Shown: piece after piece, positions 38,301 to 50,300 of the stretch
How the letters are laid out: each line of letters opens with the position of its first letter
Position numbering within the stretch: the first letter of the stretch is position 1
Source of the DNA: Callaeas wilsoni
Taxonomy: Eukaryota; Chordata; Aves; Passeriformes; Callaeidae
DNA: 64,000 nt
NCBI GenBank assembly: GCA_013398955.1
Contig: VWPU01004432.1
Location: forward strand, 1-64,000
Direction: 5' to 3'
Position numbers and translations under genes: made by a program
The notes under the pieces: generated by a model
What the model was told of the DNA's origin: nothing
Databases searched by the model: none
The model's input: only the letters and a program-made list of their open reading frames with translations

Positions 38301-41300
38301 CAATTAGTAGCATTTAGAATTCAAGAGATCCAACCCAAAGCACATTTTTGGTAATAAACTTGAAGTCTGCTCCCAAGGGAGCACAGCATCACAGAGCTCT
38401 GCTACTCCAAACTTTTCACCTCCCCACTTGCTGCCAATTGATACAATATTGCTGGTAACTAATCCCACAGAATTCTACAAGAAATGAAGTTAGGGATGTT
38501 GGTCACTTGGGGGACAGGAACTTCCTTCTTTTCTAGATTTACATGGATCTGGGATATGGCAATGACGCTCCCCACAGATTTCCTGCAGGCTGCAATGTGA
38601 TGCAGCGTTCCCTAAGAAAGCTGAGACTGGAGCGATGGAACTGAACAAAAGCCCTGCTCCTTGCAGGCTTTGCAGTTTGGATTCAGGAAGGAATTGCAGG
38701 AAAGAGCTGACAGTAACCATCCACCTCACTCTCCCCATCATGTATCACCATGTATCACCACTACCTAACTCAGTGATGTCATCTTCCTCTGTAACAGCGA
38801 CAGAGGACAGAATTAAAATGCAGATGTAGAAGTTCAAAAAAGTAAATTGAGAAACTTAAAAAAGTTGGTGCCTCAACTCATGTAAAAAGAATGGCAATGG
38901 TATTAATACTTGCTTCTGGTGCAAAAACCCCAATTATTTCAAAAGAAACTGAAATACAAGATAAGTAAAAATGTCAGTCTAGACCAGTGGTAGTTTTTCT
39001 GCACCTGTTCACTGCTGCAAGGCTTCAGCTCTTCTCATAGGATAATTGTTTCTGACCATTCTTTGAGAGTCAAATAAGAATCAAAACCCTCTTGGCTGCT
39101 GGCTGAGATTTTAAGCAAGCAGCCAATTCACTAATGCTGACTGCATTATTTACTATTTTATTAAAATTCCGGAGTGCAGAAAACTGACATGTAGAAAGCA
39201 GCACCGTGAAAGAGAACATAATGCACAGTCAGTGTCAGCAGGACTTTGCTGAAGACCCATGAAATTTAAGTAGTTCCATTCCTTCATCTCAATCAGAATG
39301 TAAAGAAAGGTTCTTCAACTATGGATTACAAAGATAAACACTCGTGTCAAGGCAAGGTCAGGCAGTGGAAGGAGAGTTCTGTAGTGCTCCACAGCTGGTC
39401 CCTCTGGTCACTAGACAGTGCTCAGCATTCGGCAATGTACTTTCTCATCCTTTTACACTGTAATAGGGATACTTTTATCTCTGCTCAGCTTGTCCACTAC
39501 TTAGGCTTAGTGAGCTGGTAGAGATACCAAGCAAATTGTATATCTGAGCAACTCAGACCACAGTGCCAGTGACCTCGGGGGTAAACTTCCAATTCCTGTG
39601 ATAGCAAGAGATGGTGACCTGTGCTCCACTGGAGCCACAGGCTGCAAGGCTTTCTTACTGTCCCTCTTGTGAACTGCTATTGTGCATCACTGCATGTTGT
39701 GCTACACATGAATGCACTCACTGTGCTTCTTAAATGAAAGTTTTATTATGACCGTGGAGTTTGCAGCAGCAATCTGCAAATAGATTTCAGCTCCCTTAGA
39801 ATGAAACACTATTACATAAAATGGGAAATGCTCACCTGACTCTTGCTTGGGAAGAAACAGTCAAAGATCTCTGTTCCGCTGTCCCTTAACTTTGTGCCTT
39901 CTCTGACTTGTCCTGATAGCTTTACACAATTTCCCACTTTCAGTGCCATCTGCAGCAGCATTGTGCCTGTACCACACTTGTCTGAACAGTCCCTGTCTCA
40001 AAGGGAGCTTCCTGCTTGAAATATTTGGATTACCATCACATCTACAGCTCTTCAGCACAGAGATCCCAAAGTAGAGAGTTTGGGTCCCTTGGGTGACCCA
40101 GTAGTCTACCCCTCATAGAAAAGGGTACTGTCAATTTAAATATTTTGTCTTATGCCCATGAGTAGCAACAAAAGAATTGTCAATCATATAAACAACTTTG
40201 ATATTTAAATCAGCTTTCTGCAGTCTGACTATCAGATATGAGCATTTCTTTGCTTATTGCACTGGTAAACCATATTCAACTTGCTCATATGATGGACTAA
40301 TAAAAAAAAAGTCATATAAACTACTTGATAAGACTATAATGGTCTGTGTAGTTCAGTGATCATAGTATCTGTCCCAGGGTTTACACAGACACCTATTAGT
40401 GACTGTGGAGCTACAACCTAAATGAAAGGTTGCCAAATTTTTATTTAGAGTAAAAACTCAAGTAAAACTACTAACTCTAAAAACCTTTGAAATGATAAAA
40501 AGAAGCTGCTCATCGCAGTCTAGACAAATTGTGCTACAAGATGTGTGCTTTTCACATCACTCCTTTCTAAAGAAATTACTGATGACAGAATCTAAATGAA
40601 ATCATGCACTGCTATTCCTTGCTATTCCTTGAAATTCCCAAGAGCCCGTGGATCATAACTGTTGGCCTGATGCTTTGGCAGTGTAGCACCACTTATGAAT
40701 GGGACTTGCAAGAGCTGGAATTCATCTGCACTGTATTCTGAACTAAGGGAACTTGCTAATAGTTCATGGACTATCAACTTTGCCTCATTTGGATCATCCT
40801 TTCAAACCTCTGGAAAACAAATAGAAAACCTGATTATAGACACAAAATGACCTTGTTTCTGGCACAGATCATTTTCTAGCAGACATCTGACAACAGAGAG
40901 CTGTACAGAAGCCAAAATACTCTGGGTACAGGCAGCACTAGAGAGTCCCACACGCATGAGTTCCATCCAAATCAGGACATCTTCCTGGGATTATAATAAC
41001 TTGGACTACTGCACCACCACATCCTTATTGCAACTGGCATCCTTGCCCAGCAGTACATTGTGGCAGTGATTCCAAGCAGGATACCAATAAGGGGATTCTC
41101 TGCAGGAGTTCGTTCATCTGTCCCCAGAAAGCCACCAAGATGCAGGCTCAGAAACAATATTACATTGACAAAACACTTGAAATAAGGAAATAGTTTCATG
41201 AGCACTTACCAGCAGTATGTCTGTCACAACAGCCCAGTTTACAGACAAAAACAGTTCTCCAAATGCAATAAAAATCTGCAAAACAGAAAAAAGCAGTGAC

Positions 41301-44300
41301 TACACTATACTATGCTATACTATACTATACTATCCTATCCTATCCTATNCATACTATGCTATACTGTGCTATACTATACTATACTATACACTATACTATA
41401 CTATACTCTGCATTGCCCTTCTGTGTTGTGAAGATGAGGCAGACTCACTGACTGTGCTTATCTATGTAACAGTTGTCCTACATACCCATTACTTCTAAAT
41501 TAAACACCTCTATCTATGCTTACAAACACTAACTTCATCTTAAAGGTGGGGAAAGGAACCAAAGAAGGTATTTGAGTCACAAATCCTCAGCAGAAGAGCC
41601 AAAATAGGAAACATATACCACCCTCCCAAATTAACTGTTATGAACTACTGAATCTGAGAAGAGAAAAGCAAGATCCACTGAAGAGGAACATTCAGCACAG
41701 GTTTACAAAGGGCACAGGGATGCAAATGAAGCCAAGTGAACACCTCTGTGCCAGTACAAGTACTCTTAAGGGCTCCTTCAGAGAGAGAACTTCCAAAATG
41801 GAATGGACTCTAAGGAACAGGCGGTCTCAAAACCTTGGTGTCCTGTGGGAAATCCCTAATCCATCACAGATGGAGACCCAGCCATGAGGAAAAGGGGTAG
41901 GGCACCGAACAGTTCTTACAGCTGTGGTCTCAGAAAATATTAACCCTTTCAGCCAGCCTTGGACACAGATTGGAGCCGCCTGCCCAGACTAACTGAGAGT
42001 TGAGGAAAGCATTACAGTTACACCACTGAGGTGGAGCCGGGCTAGACAGCAGAATCTCTTCAGAAACACAGGCCACAAAGTCACATGGCACCTGGCACGT
42101 TATTCTTATCTACTAATCAGAGTGATGGCACATTGTTACAACAGGTGCCAGCATTGTGTTTGGTTAGGTCTTGGTCAAGATGTTGTCCCTGGTTGATGAA
42201 AATACAGTCTAGGAAAGGCACAGTGACAAACTCAGATGTTTTTGGAGGGGTGGCTTACATTCTCCTAAGGAGAACTAGACCTAGGATACCTAGGATATCT
42301 ATAGATATCCTGTAGGTAATAGAGATATCCTGTAGGTCATAGATATAGATAACAGATCTAGGATACCCATACATCCTGTGGTTTTTGTCTGTTCTGATCA
42401 TTTGTTTTCTTCTTCAAACCAGTCTGGGGGAAAATGTTCCTTGAAGCACTGAGATACTTAGTATAGACCATTATCCAGGTATCTTCTCCTTCACAATGCT
42501 TTAGATTAGATATAGGGGGGAAATTCTTCCCTCTGAGGGTGGTGAGGCTGTGGCTACAGGATGCCCAGAGAAGCTGGGGCTGCTCATCCCTGGAAGTGTT
42601 CAAGGCCAGGTTGAACAGGGCTTGGAGCAACCTGGCCTAGTGGAACTGGATGAGCTTTTAGGTCCCTTCCAACCCAAAACTCTGATTCTATGATTCTGTG
42701 ATTCTATGATTCTAAAAAAAGGTATATTTTGGTAGTTCCAGCCCAATATATTGATTCACTCATCTAACACAGACCAGCAAATTAAACTGTTGTTCTCTAC
42801 CTTTAATGACAAAAAAATCCCCTGAGGAACACACTAAGAGTGGAGCTATGTGGGCCTCTGAGAAGCAGGAAAAGAAAATGGCTGATTCTTCTGGGCACTT
42901 GGATCCCCACTCTTTGGATCCAAAAATAATCTTCAATTTCACATTTAGCTTTGTGTACACACTCAGACAGGCAAATCCACTTGTGTTTTCTCTTGGTGTA
43001 AAGGTGTTTTTCCACAGGAATACACATTCCTGAGGAGTCAGAAGGAAAACCTCTTTGAACAAGCATTATTCTTAGAAGCAAAAAAACTGCAAAAGTGCCC
43101 TTTTGCAGAGAACTGTTGATTACTGTAATTAACTTTACTTGGATCCTCTTATTTATGTTAATCATGGTGATTTTGGCTGTGGAGTCACAGGAAAAAAGCA
43201 CAGGAGTCTTTCCCTAGCTGTTACCAGATTATAGTTGAAATAAGGTTTATGTTCAGTTCCCTCTTACAGGGAATTTTGGTCATTCCTAGTAAGTTTCTAT
43301 TTTCCCTTTTACTGAGAATGAATTTAAGTGATTTATACTTCAGTTTGCATAGCCAAAAGCTTGACTTTGAAGATCAGCTAGTGATCATGGGCTTTGAAGG
43401 TAAAGGCTAAATTACTCTTAGCAAGAACAGTGTGTATTGTACAGTCCCAACTACACCAACCTTTAAGTATTCAGAGAGCAAAAATAAGTAAGAATACTAA
43501 ATTAGCCACAAAGCATTAAAAATTAACATAAGATTGAGACTTGCTTTAACTACATTTTTGCATAAGGGACAAGTTTCATGCAGCTAAATGCATAGTGACT
43601 ATTCTCTTCTTCAGTGTGGGCACTCTGCAGGACCTGAGGCCCAGTTTTTGTGCTCTGTCTGCCCGTTTATACTGGACCAAGGACTGCCCCAACATGGGTC
43701 TCACAGAATAGACCTCAGCTATGGGAGCATCAGAGCCCAGAGCTTACCTGGATACCTTGTCACAAGTCACTGAAACCTCTTAATAGTCTACAAAACTGCA
43801 ATGAATTCTGCAAACGCCACCCCTTGCCTCCTCCTCCCCCTTCCCATTCTCCCCAGGATGCCAAAAGACATTTTGCTAATTGTCACTTACAAAAGTGGAA
43901 AGGATGTTTGTCTGGGCCACCATCAGAGCTATGTAGAGGCACAGGGCAGAAATGAACATGCTTGTGGCACAGATCAGAGGATCAACTTTGTTGTTTATCT
44001 TCCTTAATCGTCTTGCGGCTTCTGCCCCAGCAATAATACCCAAGATTCCTGTCCCAATGGTGATGCCTCCAAATATTAGGCTGGTGACAAAGCAAAGGAT
44101 TCAGCTGAGCATAGTAAGAGTGTACTGTGGAAAAATAAATGGTGTTAGCTTGTACCTGTAGTTTCAGAGGAATCTTTAATGGGGAAGTTGAATTTTATTC
44201 CACTTGATGTAACCCTGCCACTCCTTCTAAATGGATGTAACTCCAAGCCTCAGCTGAAGCCATGGCTTTGCGATGGTGGCTGTATCCTGTGCAGAAGATA

Positions 44301-47300
44301 TTTTCCCATTTGCAGAGCAGGTGTTATGCACCCAAGCTCAAGGAGGGCTCTGCTCAGTACTACCTGCCTTGGACATGCTGTGATGTAGAGGAGACACAGC
44401 CATTCTGGTTACCCTGGGAATCAATCTATCCACTTATCCCTGAAACACAGATGGAGTAACTCTGTATCGCAATCTGCTGCCTTGGAAGAGATCCTAGCAG
44501 GTGGCATAATAGACATCTAAATGACAAGCCTCTGGTTAGCACAGCTGAGATGAGTCACTCCTCTGACTATGGGAAACACCTACCACTTCTCAGCAGAGTT
44601 CAAAGAATACTGAAGAGGTAACTACTGCCAGGTCCACGTAGCATTTTCTGAACACAGAATTTCCAATACTATTCAGCTTTGTGTGTCTGCAAATGCAAAT
44701 GTGTTCTTCAGGAAGCATAAGTTCATGTTTTAAAAGAACATGTCTGAAGAGTTTAGAAGATTCAGCTTCCAAAGGGAGTTCCATGTGTGCTTTTGTCTCT
44801 GTCCCAATGAGATCCCCCAACCACAAAGCAAGTCTCTTGCACAAGATCAGTGGTGCCACTGATTGTTTAATTCATCATAATTCTCTGAAGGCAAACAGGG
44901 ACAGGACCAATGTATTCTCAGCACAAGTGCTTCTGAATATTTTAGAGAGCTACATGGTGTGTTCTGTACATTTTCCTGAGCTTTTTCTAACTGCAAAGCA
45001 AAGTAAGTAGCTGGGATATGATCTGTTCCTTTAAACTACAGCACATCCACTTAGTAATTTCTTTCTGGCTGATTAGGAAGAACTGAATAATTCTACGAGA
45101 AAAAAAAAGGTATTGCTTGCAAGATAACAAACTTTAAGCAAATTTGTACTCTCCCCGCAAGTTCTTCAGGATTCTGATCCATCACAGACTATAGCTTGAT
45201 AGTGACATTATAGATTGTCACTAGGCAGAACAATCTCAGAGATTTGTTCGGGAGAGGCAATTTCCAAGGTGACATTAGTTGATTGAAGCATTCATGGAAT
45301 TGTGTTTAGAATATTCACGTATTTTAAACTGTAGTTCAAATAAACTTGCAGCTGGAATAAAAGGGAAAGGTCAAAACTAAATCCAAGCACAATTCAGTTG
45401 ACAGGGAGTAGGAAAGTATAGAAGCCTAGTCCTGGGGAAAGGCTCCTATGGGATCTTTTAGGGTCTGAGAATGCTCACTTCTCTCTCTCATCTGTTTGAA
45501 AGTGTTTGCACAAAGACCTGAACAAAAACTTCACACTGGCTATTTATCTACCTTGAAAGGATTGAGACTTGAGTCAGTTGTGGTGCTGTTTGAGTCTGTG
45601 CTTCGAAGGAGTCTAAGTGACACAGTCCTGATCCTTAAACAAAGTCTGAAACTGCTGAACAGCCAGAGGGGAAAACATCTTTAAAGTATCCCTGGGCAAG
45701 TCTGGTAATGTGCAGCTCAGTTCCTCCAGCACCATCAGGTCTGACATCGTAGTTTATATTCTGTTTCTTTACATCCCTTTGGAACAACAGTCCAAAACCA
45801 GCCTTATGCTGCTTCTGGCATGAGCTTATGCCAAGGTTATATTTAAAGCATCCTATAAGAAGCAGTACATGAGGTTAAACTATCAGATGCTCTATTTAAC
45901 TTCCCTGAAGACCATGTCTGCTCTAACAACACTACTGTGGAATAATAATTCAGAAGTGCATTACAAAACAAACTAGAGGCCAACAACTTCAACTTAACAA
46001 AGGAAGTATTTAAACTGCATCTGTGAACAGATACAGCCAAGCATCTTAAACTGCTCAGCTTCCCTTGTCCGCCTACCCTGAGCCAGACTCCTGTGTTTCC
46101 CTCCCTTCCCAGTACAGTTCATTGATAAGTAATGTGCCACTGGTGGTCTCCTTGGAAGGACAATTTATTTCCCATTGAAGGATTTTGGGATGACTCTTCA
46201 ATCCATCTGGTTACACTACAACCCAGAAATCACTTTTGAGTTGACTCAGTTATTCCATTGCAGAAAAACAGAAAAATCCCATTAGCAGAGGACACATTCA
46301 AGGTGTGATTACTGCTTTTCCCCTTAATTGCCTTTACCTGGAAAGCCACACAGTAAGCACTTAGTTCTTTGAAGTCCATTACAAAAGCAGAGACTGAAAC
46401 AAGACTTAGGATACCTCCTCGAGAAAGGGACAGTTGTATGGAGACCACTGGGAGTCAGTGCCAGTGCTCACTGTTACTGAGGGAAGCTGTGAAGACTCAA
46501 GAGGAATACTGAATACATATTTGTATTCTGGACAACATACTGTGGAGAAAAACTGCTCTTCTTTGGTGGGGAAAAGGGATCTACAAAAAGGTGTGTTATG
46601 ACTACTTCAAAGTGTTCTACTAGTGTACATTCTCCCTCTTACACAATATTTGATACTATTCATGAATCTTCATTGGTCTGGACATGCTCTGTAAGCAGAG
46701 CTCTGCTGGCAGCTATTCACAAGATCCTGGTTTGATGTGATGATATGATACTACATCAAAATTATCAAGCTTTCTTCAAGCTGGGAGCCACAATGAATTC
46801 ACCAACACGGCAGGGATTATAAAACCAGATTAAGAAGAAGGTAATAGGCAAGTTACTATAACACAGGATTTAAATATACTTAAACGGGTATGTAAGTAGC
46901 TTGGGATGCACAGTCATTTGTCAACTAAAACCTCCTTGCTAAAGCGGCTCCTTTTTCCCCACAAGTGTTGCTATTACTGCTTCTCCCCACTTTACTTAAA
47001 TAAGGCTGGCAGCATCTTTCCAGTTAACTGAGTGATTATAAACAAACAAACAAACAAAGTAGAGTGTCTCAGATACATGGAAGCAATTTAGTTTAACATT
47101 CACACCCCACTGCCTTCACAAAAAGTGCTCAGTCACATCCTCCCTTCCGCCTTTGGAAACGAGCTGTGACTGAGCACTGTGCAGTGTTTCCAGGTACGCT
47201 CCCACAGTCACAGCTCACCTGTTAGATGAATTGCATGATTTTTGGAGGCACGGTGGGACAATGCCCTGGACAACCTGAGCCCTGTACAGAAACAGTGGCA

Positions 47301-50300
47301 TCCACATTCCCAGGGCTCCAGTGACAAAGGCCATGGCAGTCAGACCCAGCGAGGAACAGACAAAACTACAGCTGAAAGTCAAAAGAAAACAACCGAGAGA
47401 TATTAGAAAGAATGGTGTGTGAGGAAAAAGGGAAAACCTACCTGCAACACCCAGGTTTTCAAGCAATAACAAAACAATTCATTCAGATGTCTTATAATCA
47501 AAATCCACTCCCTCGAATATCTCAACTCTGATCAGGCTTTATTATGAAATTCAACAATAAAGTACTAATTAGAGCAAAGGGTATGAACTCCTGATTTCAT
47601 GTTAAATCCTGGTCTCTTGCAGATTTCATGCCAACTTCGGCCAAAACAATTGCTGTGAACTTTTTGGTAGCAGAAGTATAACAATAGAGAGTGAGCAAGA
47701 ATTTAATGGCTTAGTAGCTAAAGGAAAGGGTTCTATGTACAAGTCAAAATGCCTCAGGTTTTAAGTTGTAACCAGTAAAAATGAGAGTAACGTCTGGGTC
47801 TTCCGAACTGTGAAGTTGCACTGAAGCACTCCTTAACTCTACCTGAGTGAGTAAAAATAGACTCTCAACGTCCACAGCAAGTTTCAGACAAAAGGAGAAG
47901 CATTTTTGAAAACTGTCCAAACCTTGTCTCCTCCCTGCACTATTCTAGGAGAAAATTAAATTTTTGCTGGACTCTGTCATTAATAGTTCAGGAGAAAACC
48001 CCCTTTGAGGTCCATAGGGATGCATGAAATCTTGAGACTGCTGCAAATGACCAAGCGACCACCAAACTAGAGGATTTGTTAAGAAATGAACCCAATTCTC
48101 TGTCTTCTAAAGACAAAGTGCTCTTGGACGTGATTAAAAGTGGAACCACGTAGCTTTTTGGCAGTATGTCTTTATGCTTTGGAAATCAATTGCCCAAGGA
48201 AAAGAAAATGGGAATCAATTGCTAAGGGAAAAGAAAATTAAAATATATTTTTACACTGGAACATCTCTGTAGGAAAGCAACTTTGGAGATAGTCTAGTTG
48301 TTAAAATGTCAGAAAGGTTCAGTTTTGAGTCAGGAAAATTTATTTTTTTATTCACTTCAGGATGTAGTGCCTACAAATTGTGATCCAACAAAACTGATCT
48401 CTAGTGTACTTGTTGTTCAGGATGTAAAGAGGATGCAGATTTAGTGGGCAGTTAGGAAACGCTGGATCATCTGGAGGCACACTCCAAAGACAAGGTCCCA
48501 GGAAAGCAAGTCTTTAAAGGAAAAGCGCTGGAGCGGGGAAGCAGCCTGCGGGCAGCGGCAGCGCGGAGCCGGGGCTGGCGCAGCTGCACAGCGGCACCTG
48601 CTGTTCCCAAACCGGCTCCGGCTCGGGCTCCTCGTCCTGCCCCGGCACGGCCTGTCCCCGCCTGACTGCGGGGCCACACGAGCGAGGAACCTGCTCCAGT
48701 CCGGATCCTACTTCGTCATGCAGGTCAGCTGCATCTTTAATTTTTGTGTGGTTAAGAAGATGTCATCTGCCAGCCACAGCTCAGTCATCAAAACACATGG
48801 ACAATTACTTCATAAACCATACTGGGGTCCCACAAACTCTGACCTCATGCACAGCAGACTCCCAAATACCACAGTGAGTGCCTGAGACATGCTGATCCAA
48901 CCTTCCTCAGGCACTAAGAATTATAAATAAATTTACACCAGAAAATCAGGCACTTTTACCAATCTAGCTTCCTTAGAGAAGGGTAAATTTAGTAGAAAGT
49001 AGAGCTTTGGATTTAAATAAGAGCAAACTGCCATCATAACTTTGTCCCCTTCCCCCTCCTCAAAATGGGAGAATCGAAGAAGCAAAGAAATTTTTTATCT
49101 CTTGTGCAGCATTCCTGTAAAAGAGTGGAAGAAAGATTTTTACTAATGGTGTTTCCATCCTCTTGCATACAGCATGTGGCTCAAAGGAGCGAAGAGGGAT
49201 TCGATGGACATATTTCTCATAATGGAATGGTGACTCCTCAACAGAGGAAACCTTTGTAGCTCAAACCACTTACTTCTTGACAAGTGATCCCACATCTTGA
49301 CACCAAGTAGTCTTGGCAGTTCTGTGTACATCTGGCTTCTCATCTGCTCTTTGTGTTGTGCCGGAGATGCTCAGTGCTCTGTGTGCTGCTGTCTTTCTCT
49401 GGATCCGGTGAGGGACCAACAGAATCAGGAGCAGCAGTGCCAGTCCTCCCATGCAAGGAGTTACCTGTATACACAAGGCTGTTTAGGTCAAAGATACCTG
49501 TTTTATTACAGTGAGAACTCCACAGCAATGCCAATTGTGTTAGAACCACTATCAGAAAATTGCAGATATGTTCAGAAATAGATGTGTGGTGGTTTAGGTC
49601 ATATTTGTAAAGAAAAAGAGTGACTTTGGTGACTTTGATGGAAAGATGATAGATCCTCCCTCCCCATCATACAGATACATGATCGCTCCTCCCTCTGATT
49701 TTAAAGAAAAACATGTGAAGAAAGAAAACTGTACTGTAGCACTCTAGCCACAAACACAAGAATCTCTGATGCAGACCCCAGTGTTAGCTGAATAACATCA
49801 GTGTTACTCCAGGAAATATTCTGCCCCACTCGCCTGCATGTGCTAGCTGATTTTGTATACAAGGCATGAGGCTCTGACAAAGTGCTTCCAAAGCACTGGG
49901 TTTCTCAGTGACAGACATCACGATGACATGACCAGAGCAGAAGAGATTCTTTTCTTGAAACCCTCAAATAATAGAAGTTGTTCCCTATAGCATTCCAGAA
50001 AACTGGTGCTACCAGTCTAATGACAATTTTACCTTCAAATTCCTCTGTTTGAGGAGGCCTTGGTGCAGTACCAACCATTCCAAATGTGCCCTCAGGTAAG
50101 AGGAACATCAGCACCTGCCCTGGCTGCTGTACAATTTCACCTACACCTGCCAGAGCTAGGCAGAAATCTGCCACTTGTCCTGCAGGAAAACTTCTCCTAA
50201 ACACCACGTTCCTGACCTATCAGAGGGTAGAAAGTCCTTCCACTGCTCACCTTTAACACAATGAACATAAAGAATCCAAACCCCAGTGATGATTTTGATG

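Larger units (their letters stand above)
41276..43890 (-). other. SPNS3 intron 8
   Basis: A 2.6 kb intron carrying a CR1 tail, a 20-base palindrome with short repeats, and a pentanucleotide array against the exon 9 acceptor. Confidence 0.8.
47372..49273 (-). other. SPNS3 intron 6
   Basis: A 1.9 kb intron with a compact CpG-rich block near its middle (listed separately) and a 29-base imperfect tandem duplication at 48182-48239. Confidence 0.8.

Noticed and set aside
42685..42713. Independent octamer microsatellite
   Set aside because: The ATTCTATG units directly follow the CR1 3' sequence and are its normal tail.
49905..50207. 100-codon minus frame between SPNS3 exons 5 and 6
   Set aside because: Not similar to any Spinster segment; the gene model is complete without it and no splice pair fits.
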